Shown: piece after piece, positions 36,801-45,604 of the stretch
How the letters are laid out: each line of letters begins with the position of its first letter
How positions within the stretch are numbered: position 1 is the first letter of the stretch
Source of the DNA: an uncultured Clostridia bacterium
GTDB taxonomy: Bacteria; Bacillota; Clostridia; Christensenellales; UBA1242
Reading direction: 5' to 3'
Assembly (NCBI GenBank): GCA_937891595.1
Contig: CALATF010000069.1
Coordinates: forward strand, 1-52,896
Length of the DNA: 52,896 nucleotides
The notes under the pieces: generated by a model
Told to the model about the DNA's origin: nothing
What the model saw: the letters and a program-made list of their open reading frames with translations, nothing else
Databases searched by the model: none
Translations under genes and position numbers: made by a program

Positions 36801-39800
36801 GTAACTTCAAGTATTAATACTAAAGATGGGCTAACAAACAAAATAACATTTAAAGATACAGATAATTTATATACTTTAATAGATGCTTCTACAGGAGACA
36901 AACTAGAAAACTTAAAATCAAATTTAACTTTAAACTTAGATTTAACTAACGATTATTTTGTTAAAGGCAGTAAAGATAAAATTGAAATATATTCTTCTAA
37001 ATATGATACAGATATAGACTTGTCTCATTGTTTTGATGTTACAATAGGTAATAACATAATTTATAATGTAAATGTTACTGTTCTTAACTTTGAAATACTT
37101 TATAATAACAACGGCACATTAACTAATAGCTTTGAAAAGGTTTATGATGCAACAAATTTTAACGATTTTAGGTTGGTTTGTAAAAATGAGGGATATACAA
37201 TAAGTCCACAAAGTGTGTTTGGTATATCATACACAAAAGGCGGGTCAAGTTACGATAGTGTAGTTAATGCAGGTAATTATGTAGCAGACATTAATTTAAC
37301 ATTAGATAATGCAAAAATTATTATAATTAAAAACGCTCATACATGTGATGAAAGCTGTATAACAGAATGCCCTGAAAAATTAAAAGATAGTTCTCATATA
37401 TGTGATGAAAATTGTGTAAATGAATGTTCCGAAAAAACAAAAGAAAAAATTATAGAGTTTTCAACATTTAATGGTAATGTTGTGGATAACCATTTGCCAG
37501 TTTTATTAGATTATGGATATATTAACATTAAAAAAGCAAATATAACTTATGATGAAAGCAAATTAAAATTTGAAGAAAATTTGGTTTATGGATCAAATGA
37601 ATTATCAAATATTAAGACTAAGATTAATGATGATGAAAACATATTCTTCGGGGTTGACAATGAAGCTATAACTCTAAAAGATTTTGAAATTAATGGTACT
37701 AAATTGAATTTTAATTATAACCCTAGTAGTTATTCTTTATCTACATTAAATGCAAATTCGAGTTATCCTATAAATGTTAACATTCAAGCGGAAAATTCTA
37801 ATTATAACCCTATATCTGTAAACATTCCTCTTTATGTTGTTCCAAAGGTTATTAATATTGTTCCTGTCTTAGGTTACTCTGATGACAAATTAGAAAGTGG
37901 TTATGTTGTTTATGATGGCTTAACTAAGACATATAAAATGGACGTATATGATTACGAAGATTTTATTAAATATGATGACTTTAATAAAATGCCTAAATGC
38001 GAAAAAGTGCAAGCTAATATAAGTTATGAGAAATTTTTTGTTTCTTATAATAAATCTACTAATGGAATTATAGAGTGTTATTTAGCTGATGGTAATGCTC
38101 CTAACAAGAATGAAAAAAGAGCATTAGAAATTTCAGCTTTACTTGATTTAAATAGTTTAGAATATAAAGATAATTATTTATTTGTAACTATTGATAGAGA
38201 AGAAATATGTATTCCAGTAGAAAAAATTAATACAAACCCAAACAATGCAGGTATTTATTTGTGTAGAATTAATTTTCAAAGTTCAAGTAACTATTTGATG
38301 AAATTCCCAACCCAAATAAACGGTGACGAGATTTTATATGATAATAGTGATGAAAACGCTGTTAGCTTACAATCTTCGTTTGAACTTTTTGAAATTAAAA
38401 AATCAAGTGCTATAGAGATTACTAACTGGAAAGATAGCTTTTATTATACAACTAGTTTTAATGTTGAAAATAAAGAAACTCTTCCTTTTGAATTTGAAAT
38501 TTCACCAAATTACAAAGATTATGTAAATTATGAAATTAAAGATTTTGACGGGAATGTTATTCTTAATGTAGGTGAATATACAGTTGCATTAAGTGTTGAA
38601 GCTGATAATTACTATTTTACAAAAAATTTTAATTTTACAGTAGAGCCTTTGCGTGCAGAGTTTATATTCCCACTTGCTAAGACATATGTTTATACCGGAA
38701 AATCTATTGATACTTTCTTAAATGGAATAAGAATTAATCAATTAGATAAAGACGGAAATGTAATATCTAGTTTTTATTATGAAAAAGAAATATATGATGA
38801 TGTAATTACTATATCTTATTTAAATGAAGATGGTTCAATTTACGAAAACAAAACTGGTAATCATCCTGCACCATATCAAGTTAATAGTGAAGGTAAGTTT
38901 TATACATTACAAATAAAATATGCTTATGCGGATGAAAACAAACAAACTAATTTTAAAGGCGAAGGTACTTTTGAATATTCAATTATTAAAAAATCTTTCT
39001 CAGGTTCAATAAATTTTGAAAATAATTCAATTACATATTCGCCTGATATGACAGCTGCTGAAGTTTATAATTTTATTAAAACCAAAATGTTTTCTATTAG
39101 TTTAGAAGAAGACGAGTATTCAGTACAATTTATGTATTCAGATGATGTTATTGATGATAAAAACAATTCAGCTTGGTTTAAAAAGTTTACTGAAGATGAT
39201 GTTACTGAAAAGAAAATTAAAGCAATAATAACTTTCATAGGTCCTGATGGTGATAGTCAAAGTAGCCAGTATGAAAAGAAAACTGTAGAAACAATTTTAA
39301 GCGTACTTGCTAAAAGTATTGATAAATCTAGATTTGTTCAAGCTTCAACAAGTGATAATTATTCATATTCAGGTTACCAAGTTTACAAAACTTTGAATTA
39401 TAAACCAGAAGAATTTGATACTTCTAAAATAAGTTTAAATCCTTTAGATAGTTATTTTACTGAAACAATAAAAGAAAAAGTTATAACATTGTCGGAAAAT
39501 GGTAAGACAGTTAAATTTACTTTAATTAAAGATAGTGATGTTCAAATGACATTAAAGGATAAATTTGGGAACACAATTTTTACAATTAGTTATTCGTTTG
39601 AAAAAGACACTGGTAATTCTTCTTGGGAAGATTATTCAAGTATTCCAAGAGACCCAGGTAGATATAAAGCGGTTTACAATGTTGTTTTTGGAAAATACTA
39701 TGCAGCTAATAATGTAAGGGATTTTGAAGAAAGTAAAATTTATAATATTAATAAGGTTACACTATATATTCATGCATCAAGCCAAGGCGAATATTTTTAC

Positions 39801-40517
39801 AATGGAAATAGTCAAACAGATGAGGTATTAACAAGATTAAATGTTAGTAATAATTCTGCTGTTACATCAAGCAGCAACATGAAGTATGTAAAAAATGAGC
39901 CTTATAATAACGAAAATGATAATAACGAAAATGGAGTTCATTTAAATTATAGAATTGAAAAGTTAAATGGAACTAATTATGAAGTAGTAAGCGGGAACAA
40001 TGCTATTGATGCGGGTAAATATAGATTAAAGGTTATTTTACATGTTAATCCAAACTATATTTTATCTAATTATTTTGAAAATGTTAATTTTGGTTCAGGA
40101 AACATAAATATAACTAATTTTAGTGGCAAAAGTGCCGCTGAACTGTATAATAGTTCATCTTTAAGTTTTTCTTTTACATTTGAAATTCAAAAGAAAAAGA
40201 TTGATGTTCCATTTACAATATCGGATAAAAATATTAATTTAAATAACAAATCTTTTGAAATAGATGATAGTGTAGATTTAACTGTTTTAAATGTAAATGT
40301 AGGCGTTAAAAACATTCAAATTATTAAAGTAAATGACGATACAACTGAAGAGGTTATATTTAATAGTGACAGTCAATCGATTATAAATTATAATTTTAAA
40401 TCTTTAGATATAGGTAGCTATTACATAGAATATACTATAGATACGGCTAACTGTGTATGGCAAACTGGCTTTAGTTCTGGTATAATAACGTTTAATATTA
40501 TAGAAAGTAACTCTTAA
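33873..40517 (+). CDS. Large Big2/MBG-repeat surface protein, probable lipoprotein
   Basis: This 2,214-aa protein starts with a lipoprotein-type signal: basic KK, a hydrophobic stretch, then SFGC with C24 as the candidate lipidated Cys. The -3 residue is Ser rather than Leu, so the lipobox is atypical. Residues 30-120 read as a Big2 Ig-like domain (WTSSATDIVTV, KSAGKAIITATY). Many MBG-type units follow, several with the MBG_2 sign Y-G-D/E (IVYGDELP, ITYGDNVS, IIYGEKIP, KIYGDKDP, STYGDEIN). In the middle (residues 1155-1190) a Cys/His-rich duplicated insert interrupts one unit. There is no C-terminal helix or LPXTG. It would be tethered at its N-terminus, opposite to the giant protein. Adhesin or stalk role inferred. 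Confidence 0.87.
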   Translation: MKKLFKFFLIIPILLITSVFSFGCSCNDDSLTSIQLSLSGYELVSGYYSIEKTDKSITINTKLNSDKYSVDDLEWTSSATDIVTVYKNSFKTKSAGKAIITATYTDKSGNKIKGSIRVWVTEDSALMSFENKNNTATYSGQELQNNYKILQDEGNDQFGYYYISLTTGEAVDKIINAGEYQLYCYRKANPDIYCMASLVVNKYTVTLNNLGNFEIVYGDELPSGLVYKSNLNDEVMDAAYTIQGINGEGVIAKYIYTVENTSVNYGRYETSLYYEFVQAQSNQVEFEKNYNIVNTNGQLNIKSREVVLKINDDVITYGDNVSTTFDLYDYKTYGQEDKTLDSKFNSNINLKTPSYYYKGIQQQFNDVGILPVLIKEGNINSYDSYELKYEGATSNNNLTIKTNLSGKLTIQPRQVTILPSANQSKNYLDKDESITFTSVVNSFIPGEAINEFLFVDYLGQFGTSNFKAEVGSYFYKVLQTNEKGELLNPNYVIVLDDRATEGKTNFEDKYKFSVKQINLEFEIDSVEEKYKSPSTTTEGSSSEFTISYMNGYDYKTKINRIKLNNKNVDLTILESLLNNNNWDGYIGLKFTVDGKVEVIEIKKTDKGDIIQPEDINNTFIFGVYLDFKLTAIKNENFFASYSIQLPSGGVSYKEEDIKNVNVVLLDGAKLNLKKLYLTVTPKMTHEYVNIIYGEKIPDRFPADFVLSGELETGDTISDILNNSSSVLKLKELQLTTENSPVGKYEICLNDLEYVKDKEYYEISLDNSQKYYFTINPYKLKVVPSEAQKIYGDKDPKLNYTILSFYDEQITLNGLPATGNLSRQSGEDVDSYKITIGNLSFGNNYEIVFSDDVLFKITQRLVSVTPTSYISTYGDEINKGYSIFIQDGYDSQILKLPTFTGSFKLGTKKDVTNGDFVEVEYASTLGGYYPVLLADNGDILSYSIGIGDFKCSSNYTLNFANKDATYTINPKEIIINLVTSSINTKDGLTNKITFKDTDNLYTLIDASTGDKLENLKSNLTLNLDLTNDYFVKGSKDKIEIYSSKYDTDIDLSHCFDVTIGNNIIYNVNVTVLNFEILYNNNGTLTNSFEKVYDATNFNDFRLVCKNEGYTISPQSVFGISYTKGGSSYDSVVNAGNYVADINLTLDNAKIIIIKNAHTCDESCITECPEKLKDSSHICDENCVNECSEKTKEKIIEFSTFNGNVVDNHLPVLLDYGYINIKKANITYDESKLKFEENLVYGSNELSNIKTKINDDENIFFGVDNEAITLKDFEINGTKLNFNYNPSSYSLSTLNANSSYPINVNIQAENSNYNPISVNIPLYVVPKVINIVPVLGYSDDKLESGYVVYDGLTKTYKMDVYDYEDFIKYDDFNKMPKCEKVQANISYEKFFVSYNKSTNGIIECYLADGNAPNKNEKRALEISALLDLNSLEYKDNYLFVTIDREEICIPVEKINTNPNNAGIYLCRINFQSSSNYLMKFPTQINGDEILYDNSDENAVSLQSSFELFEIKKSSAIEITNWKDSFYYTTSFNVENKETLPFEFEISPNYKDYVNYEIKDFDGNVILNVGEYTVALSVEADNYYFTKNFNFTVEPLRAEFIFPLAKTYVYTGKSIDTFLNGIRINQLDKDGNVISSFYYEKEIYDDVITISYLNEDGSIYENKTGNHPAPYQVNSEGKFYTLQIKYAYADENKQTNFKGEGTFEYSIIKKSFSGSINFENNSITYSPDMTAAEVYNFIKTKMFSISLEEDEYSVQFMYSDDVIDDKNNSAWFKKFTEDDVTEKKIKAIITFIGPDGDSQSSQYEKKTVETILSVLAKSIDKSRFVQASTSDNYSYSGYQVYKTLNYKPEEFDTSKISLNPLDSYFTETIKEKVITLSENGKTVKFTLIKDSDVQMTLKDKFGNTIFTISYSFEKDTGNSSWEDYSSIPRDPGRYKAVYNVVFGKYYAANNVRDFEESKIYNINKVTLYIHASSQGEYFYNGNSQTDEVLTRLNVSNNSAVTSSSNMKYVKNEPYNNENDNNENGVHLNYRIEKLNGTNYEVVSGNNAIDAGKYRLKVILHVNPNYILSNYFENVNFGSGNINITNFSGKSAAELYNSSSLSFSFTFEIQKKKIDVPFTISDKNINLNNKSFEIDDSVDLTVLNVNVGVKNIQIIKVNDDTTEEVIFNSDSQSIINYNFKSLDIGSYYIEYTIDTANCVWQTGFSSGIITFNIIESNS
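37338..37437 (+). repeat. Duplicated Cys/His motif inside the 2,214-aa protein
   Basis: Two direct copies encode H-T-C-D-E-S-C-I-T-E-C-P-E-K and H-I-C-D-E-N-C-V-N-E-C-S-E-K, that is H-x-C-x3-C-x3-C twice, about 51 bases apart. DNA copies are similar (TGTGATGAAA shared). The rest of the mature protein has almost no Cys, so the insert stands out as a possible metal-binding or disulfide-linked knot. Confidence 0.85.
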
Positions 40518-40556
40518 AATAAAAAGCAACGACAAAAGCGTTGCTTTTTATTTTGT
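40516..40556 (+). terminator. Terminator starting in the stop codon of the 2,214-aa gene
   Basis: A 16-bp stem (40516-40531 with 40539-40554) has loop ACAAAAG and T-rich 3' arm. The stem starts within the TAA stop (40515-40517). Confidence 0.87.
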
Positions 40557-40623
40557 TAACATTAGTTGTGTATATTACATTCGTACTAATTTTTGAAAAA
40601 AATTAAAGAGCTGATAAATTAAC

Positions 40624-40653
40624 TTGGCACTAAATATTGATTTAAGATATTTT
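40624..40653 (+). promoter_or_regulatory. Promoter of the tail-fibre-like gene
   Basis: TTGGCA (40624-40629) and TATTTT (40648-40653) are 18 bases apart. An AAAAGGGG ribosome site is close before the ATG at 40686. Confidence 0.45.
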
Positions 40654-40685
40654 ACCTTTTAAACTTATTATAAAAGGGGATAAAT

Positions 40686-41687
40686 ATGCAAAAGATTGAT
40701 TATTTAGAAAGTAAAGTTAAAGATATGTTTCATGAATTAAGTTTTTATAAAAATAAATATAATGAAATTAAAGAAAGTTTAACTAATTTAAGTACAGAAA
40801 ATTACTTATTAAACTCGGACTTTAGTATAAGATTTGATAATGTTGACTTTTTTGAAAACACATTAGAAAATGTTGAAAAAGAAATTATTAGTAAATGGTA
40901 TTTAGACAGTATAGGAGTTGTAACTGCGAAAACATTTATTAGTTTAAGTCCAAAGACTAGATTTAAACAAATTTTAAATGATTCTTATTTAAAAAGATTA
41001 TTAGGTTGTGACGTAACTCTAAGTTTTTACTATAAAATTGTAGAAACTTATAAAACAAAAATTTGTGCAAGAGTTTATACAGATGATACAAATTATACTG
41101 AACATTTTAAACTTGTAGAAGAAGCAGGAGTAAATTCCATAACATTTAATATTCCAAATAATGCAACAAAAGTAGAGTGTTTCATATACAATGATAACGC
41201 AACTACAGTAAATATAAATATTGAATGGGCTAAGTTAGAAAAGGGTATTACTTTCACAAATTATGAAAAACCTTTATATAATTTAGAAAAAGCAAAATGC
41301 TTTATGGATAGTATAAGATATAGAACTGTTTTATATGACAGGAAAAGTCCTGATGCTAATTTAAATTTAGGCTATACAAAAGGTTTTACTAGTAGCGATA
41401 TTAATAAACTTATAGATTTTACTAAGTATAATAAAGCTATTTTTTATTTCTCTTATCCTAGCGAGGGGCAGGTAGTAGAAGTTGACTTGACTAGAATTAA
41501 TGAGCCTAATGAGTTTTATTATGGTAGCGGGGCAGGTATAAGAGTAGATGGTGGGTTGCTATATAATATTATAAGATGTGCGGTTACTAGTGATAAAAAA
41601 GCCTTTTATATGACTTTTTATAGGAATACAACAAAAATGAATGGTAATGCTTCGTATTATTGTTATAAAATAGAGGGGGAATATTAA
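40686..41687 (+). CDS. Phage tail-fibre-like protein with coiled-coil and carbohydrate-binding-type module
   Basis: This 333-aa protein has no signal peptide. Residues 1-45 are a heptad-like coiled coil. Residues 50-200 have a jelly-roll feel (NSDFSIRF start, VTLSFYYKI, WAKLEKGITFTNYEKPLYN). The segment 'W-A-K-L-E-K-G...Y-E' closely resembles the end of CBM4/9-like modules in phage tail fibres, which usually read 'Q-L-E-.-G-.-.-T-.-(F/Y)-E'. The C-terminal 110 residues are beta-rich and unrecognised. No other phage gene is nearby; instead a polysaccharide cluster follows. It could be a domesticated tail fibre, a tailocin remnant, or a glycan-binding protein. Own promoter, strong RBS and own terminator. 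Confidence 0.65.
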   Translation: MQKIDYLESKVKDMFHELSFYKNKYNEIKESLTNLSTENYLLNSDFSIRFDNVDFFENTLENVEKEIISKWYLDSIGVVTAKTFISLSPKTRFKQILNDSYLKRLLGCDVTLSFYYKIVETYKTKICARVYTDDTNYTEHFKLVEEAGVNSITFNIPNNATKVECFIYNDNATTVNINIEWAKLEKGITFTNYEKPLYNLEKAKCFMDSIRYRTVLYDRKSPDANLNLGYTKGFTSSDINKLIDFTKYNKAIFYFSYPSEGQVVEVDLTRINEPNEFYYGSGAGIRVDGGLLYNIIRCAVTSDKKAFYMTFYRNTTKMNGNASYYCYKIEGEY

Positions 41688-41699
41688 CCCTCTTTTTTA
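41672..41699 (+). terminator. Short terminator spanning the stop codon of the tail-fibre-like gene
   Basis: AGAGGG (41672-41677) pairs with CCCTCT (41688-41693), followed by T. The last codons and the TAA are inside the hairpin. Confidence 0.65.
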
Positions 41700-41741
41700 T
41701 TTTTTAATTATTCATATTAAATTAATAGTTTGAATTATTCT

Positions 41742-41769
41742 TTGTAAAAAATAAAGATTATGTTAAACT
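41742..41769 (+). promoter_or_regulatory. Possible promoter of the polysaccharide operon
   Basis: TTGTAA (41742-41747) and TAAACT (41764-41769) are 16 bases apart, with a TGT just before the -10 (extended -10 type). The ATG is 34 bases downstream. Confidence 0.4.
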
Positions 41770-41802
41770 AATTTAGTTGATAAAACTTAAAGGAAAGTAT
41801 TT

Positions 41803-44046
41803 ATGTCTAATAAAAAAGTTGTAGCAATTTCAACAATAATAGATAATTTTAATTTGGGTAATAGATTGCAAAATTTTGCTTTGCAAAAACTTATAAAAGA
41901 TAATTTTAAAGACTTGCAAGTAGAAACAATTAAATATAATCCGTATACCTATAAGCCTAAAAAAATATTAATGATTTTTAGAAAAATTAAAAAGCTAATA
42001 AAATGGTTTAAATTTAGTTTAATTAAAGAAAGAAAAAGAACAAAAAATTTTATAAAATTTAATGAAAATATTAACTTTGATAATACTAAATATTATTTTG
42101 AAAATCAAAATAATATAAATGATAAATATGACTTTGTTATAGCAGGAAGTGACCAAATTTGGAACGAACAAATGACGCCTAACATGACAACCCATTTATT
42201 AAATTTTGTAGATAAAGACAAAAGAATTTCTTATGCTGCAAGTTTAGGTAAATGCGAACTTAGCGACTATGAGGTTGGTGCTTTTAAAAGATATTTAAAT
42301 TCTTTTAAAGCAATCTCTGTTAGGGAAAAAGTGTCTTGTGAAATACTAAAAAATTTAACTAATAACAATGTTATTGCAGTGCCAGACCCAACGCTTACAA
42401 TATCTTCTCAAGAATGGCAAAGTGTAGAAAAAAAGCCAAAAGTAATGCCGAACGGTAAGTATGCTTTATTATGTTTTTTGGGTGATAAATTAGGTGATAG
42501 TTTGGAATTTATTGAAAAGTTAAAATTACAAAACTTCGAGATTGTTGACATAGTAAACCCAGCAAGCAAATATTATTGCTCAGGGCCTGCCGAATTCTTG
42601 TATTTAATAAGAAATGCTAGTGTTGTGGCTACTGATTCCTTTCATTGTTTAGTGTTTTCTATTATTTATAATAAGCCTTTTGTTCATGTTGAAAGGTGTA
42701 CTAAAAGTTTAAAAGATATGTCTTCTAGAATTAAAAATTTAGAGGAAATGTTTAAGTGTAAATTTCCAACTTTAAAAGAAAATAAATTAGAAGAAATTTT
42801 AAATTTTAAAATTGAAAATAAAGAGCAAATTTTAAAAGAACAAAAAGAAATAGCTATTCAATTTTTAACACAAGCACTATATTCAAAAACTCAAAAACAA
42901 AACAATTTATTAGATGTTGATTTTAATTGCTCGGGGTGTGGCCTTTGCAAAAATATATGTCCAGTGGAAGCAATTAGTTATAAAGAAAACGATAAAGGTT
43001 TTTTAAGCCCAGTAATAGATAAATCAAAATGCATTAATTGTGGCAAATGTGTTAGAAGTTGCTCGCAACTAATTAATTTACAAAAACTTACTTTTGAAAA
43101 AGGTATATATGCTATAAAACAAAAAGAATATAAGAAAGGTAATTTTTCTTCAACTGGAATTTTTGGTAAATTAGCTGAACAAGTCTTATTAGAAAATGGC
43201 GTTGTTTTTGGAGTTAAATATAACAAAGATAAATCTTTTTTTGAAAAGATAGAAAAAGTTGAAGACTTAAATAAAATAGAAGGTTCTAAATATTTCCAAG
43301 TAGATATAAGCAATATTTATAAAGAAGTTGAAGAACTATTAAATAAGGGTAAAAAAGTTTTAGTTTGTGCAACCCCTTGTCAAATTACAGGACTTAGAAA
43401 TAAATTCAAAAAAGAAAACAATTTGATATTAGTTCAAGTTTTGTGTCATGGTGTACCATCTCAAAAATTATTCAAAGAATATACAAAAGAACTATTTAAT
43501 GAGGTGCCAGAACAAATGAATTTTAGGCATTATGATAATAGTTGGGACAATTATTCAGAAAAATATATTTTTAATAACCATGAAAAAATTATACCTATGC
43601 AACAAGACTTATATATTAAAGCTTTTTTAAGTGACTTAGGTTTAAATGACTGTTGCTACGATTGTCATTTTGCTGGGAACAATACAGGAGCAGATATTAT
43701 AATAGGCGATTGTTGGGGAATTAAAGAAATTAACAAAAAGTTTTATTCTAATAAAGGTGTTTCGATAATTGTTTGTAATACAAATTTAGGGCAAGAGTAC
43801 TTTGAAAAAGTAAATAATAGTTTTCAAATTTACAAAATACCTAAAAGTAAATATAAATATTGTAATGAAAATCTTTTTAATGCATTTAAATTTAAAAATA
43901 AATATAATAAACAACTTGCTTTTTATGAATGTTTAAATCATAATAGTTTTACACACAGTTTAAAAGAATGTGCAAAAGAGAGACAAGTTAATAATTCTTT
44001 TATTGCAAAAATAAAACGTAAAATAAAAAAGATTTTAAAAATTTAA
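41803..44046 (+). CDS. Polysaccharide pyruvyl transferase fused to ferredoxin / FrhB domains
   Basis: This 747-aa protein joins two parts. Residues 1-360 match polysaccharide pyruvyl transferase (PF04230 type): NLGNRLQNFAL at the start, DFVIAGSDQIWN, ISYAASLG, and VVATDSFHCLVFSIIY. Residues 376-425 hold two 4Fe-4S motifs (C-x2-C-x2-C-x3-C-P from C376 and from C410). The remainder has the coenzyme F420 hydrogenase beta-subunit family N- and C-domains (GKKVLVCATPCQ, LCHGVPS, GDCWGI). In other species these are often adjacent genes in capsule clusters. The pyruvyl part would add a pyruvate ketal to a glycan; the redox part may reduce or modify a sugar precursor, which is not proven. It is 13 bases from the flippase gene, so one operon. 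Confidence 0.87.
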   Translation: MSNKKVVAISTIIDNFNLGNRLQNFALQKLIKDNFKDLQVETIKYNPYTYKPKKILMIFRKIKKLIKWFKFSLIKERKRTKNFIKFNENINFDNTKYYFENQNNINDKYDFVIAGSDQIWNEQMTPNMTTHLLNFVDKDKRISYAASLGKCELSDYEVGAFKRYLNSFKAISVREKVSCEILKNLTNNNVIAVPDPTLTISSQEWQSVEKKPKVMPNGKYALLCFLGDKLGDSLEFIEKLKLQNFEIVDIVNPASKYYCSGPAEFLYLIRNASVVATDSFHCLVFSIIYNKPFVHVERCTKSLKDMSSRIKNLEEMFKCKFPTLKENKLEEILNFKIENKEQILKEQKEIAIQFLTQALYSKTQKQNNLLDVDFNCSGCGLCKNICPVEAISYKENDKGFLSPVIDKSKCINCGKCVRSCSQLINLQKLTFEKGIYAIKQKEYKKGNFSSTGIFGKLAEQVLLENGVVFGVKYNKDKSFFEKIEKVEDLNKIEGSKYFQVDISNIYKEVEELLNKGKKVLVCATPCQITGLRNKFKKENNLILVQVLCHGVPSQKLFKEYTKELFNEVPEQMNFRHYDNSWDNYSEKYIFNNHEKIIPMQQDLYIKAFLSDLGLNDCCYDCHFAGNNTGADIIIGDCWGIKEINKKFYSNKGVSIIVCNTNLGQEYFEKVNNSFQIYKIPKSKYKYCNENLFNAFKFKNKYNKQLAFYECLNHNSFTHSLKECAKERQVNNSFIAKIKRKIKKILKI

Positions 44047-44059
44047 TTAGAGAGAATTT

Positions 44060-45586
44060 ATGAGCAAACAAATTAAATGGGGTATTGTTCTGCAGTACAG
44101 CCAGATGGCAATTAATGCTATTATAAAGCTTTTATATATACCTATAATGTTAGACATTCTAGGTGATACTGAATATGGCATTTATAATTTAGCATCTTCT
44201 ATTATAGGCTATTTAGGTTTATTGTCACTTGGCTTTGGAGCAGCCTATATAAAATTTTATTCAAAATATAAATCACAAGAAGATATTGAAGGAATAAAAA
44301 AACTAAATGGATTGTACTTAATAGTTTTTTCTATTATGGGTTTAATATCTTTAGTAGTAGGTCTAATTTTGGCTTTTAATGTTAGCTGGTTTTTTAATAG
44401 TGCATATAGTGCTAATGATTTATACATTGCAAAAGTTTTAATGATTTTTTGTAGTATAAATTTGGCGGTGTCTTTCCCTTATAGTGTATTTTCTTCATAT
44501 ATTTCTAGCCAAGAAAAATTTATATATCAAAAGCTTGTTAATATTATTACTACCATTATTAGCCCTTGCGTAACAATATTTTTACTTTTTTCTGGTTATG
44601 GCTCGATAGGTATGGTGGTTGGCACTTCAATTATCACACTTATAGCTCATGTTATAAACATAACTTATTGTTTTACTAAATTAAAAATGAAATTTGCTTT
44701 TGGCAAAATTGATTTTTCACTTTTAAAAGAAATAGCAGTGTTTTCAGTTTTTATTGCAATAAATCAAATTATAGACCAGTTAAACTGGCAAACAGATAAG
44801 GTTATACTTGGTAAAACAATTAATGGTGTTGCGGTTGCTGTTTATGCAATAGCTTCAACTATAAATAATATTTTTATTAATTTTTCAACAGCAATTTCTG
44901 GTGTGTTTACCCCAAAAATACATAGAATTGTAAGTAAAAAGGAAGAAAATATGACCCTTCAGTTTTCTGACCTTATGATAAAAGTTGGTAGGTTGCAGTT
45001 CTTTGTAATAATGTTAGTATTAACAGGATTTATATTCTTTGGTAAATATTTTATATCTATTTGGGCAGGGGATGATTATACGATATCTTACTATATTGCG
45101 TTATTATTAATCTGTCCGGAAACAATTGCTTTAATTCAAAGTTTAGGTATAGAAATTAGACGAGCTATGAATGAACATAAAATTGTTAGTTTAATTATGC
45201 TGGGCATGGCAGTGTTAAATGTTGTACTATCTGTTATATTCGTAAGATTTTGGGGAGTGCTAGGCGTAGCATTTGGAACAACACTTTCTTTAATTTTTAA
45301 TACAATTATTGTTAATATATTTTACAAAGTTAAACTTAAACTTCATATAGGTAGATTTTGGAAAAGTATATTAAAAATTTTACCCGGTTTAATTTTACCA
45401 ACTGCTTTAGGTGTTTTATTTATGATATTCTTACCACCTACAAGTATTTTAATGTTCTTTATTCAAATAATAATATATTCATTAGTATATTCCATTAGTA
45501 TATTTTTACTTGGTTTTAACAAGGAAGAAAAAAGTTTTGTAAAAGGAATTTTTAAAAAGAAAATAAAAAACTCTACTGAAAATTAA
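44060..45586 (+). CDS. Wzx-type polysaccharide flippase
   Basis: This 508-aa integral membrane protein has about 12-14 hydrophobic helices and the start typical of polysaccharide exporters of the MOP superfamily (NAIIKLLYIPIMLDILGDTEYGIYNL). It should move undecaprenyl-linked repeat units to the outer leaflet. It follows the pyruvyl transferase fusion in one operon, with an AGAGAG site 8 bases before the ATG. Its last codons form the 5' arm of a terminator shared with the convergent glycosyltransferase gene. Confidence 0.9.
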   Translation: MSKQIKWGIVLQYSQMAINAIIKLLYIPIMLDILGDTEYGIYNLASSIIGYLGLLSLGFGAAYIKFYSKYKSQEDIEGIKKLNGLYLIVFSIMGLISLVVGLILAFNVSWFFNSAYSANDLYIAKVLMIFCSINLAVSFPYSVFSSYISSQEKFIYQKLVNIITTIISPCVTIFLLFSGYGSIGMVVGTSIITLIAHVINITYCFTKLKMKFAFGKIDFSLLKEIAVFSVFIAINQIIDQLNWQTDKVILGKTINGVAVAVYAIASTINNIFINFSTAISGVFTPKIHRIVSKKEENMTLQFSDLMIKVGRLQFFVIMLVLTGFIFFGKYFISIWAGDDYTISYYIALLLICPETIALIQSLGIEIRRAMNEHKIVSLIMLGMAVLNVVLSVIFVRFWGVLGVAFGTTLSLIFNTIIVNIFYKVKLKLHIGRFWKSILKILPGLILPTALGVLFMIFLPPTSILMFFIQIIIYSLVYSISIFLLGFNKEEKSFVKGIFKKKIKNSTEN

Positions 45587-45600
45587 TAGTAGAGTTTTTT
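45565..45600 (+). terminator. Convergent terminator overlapping the wzx-like 3' end
   Basis: A 13-bp stem AAAAAACTCTACT / AGTAGAGTTTTTT (45565-45577, 45588-45600) has a 10-base loop containing the flippase stop. A and T runs at each side allow use by the minus-strand glycosyltransferase too. Confidence 0.87.
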
Positions 45601-45604
45601 AATA

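Noticed and set aside
40686..41687. Part of a prophage
   Set aside because: No integrase, terminase, capsid or lysis gene and no att-like repeats are seen on either side.
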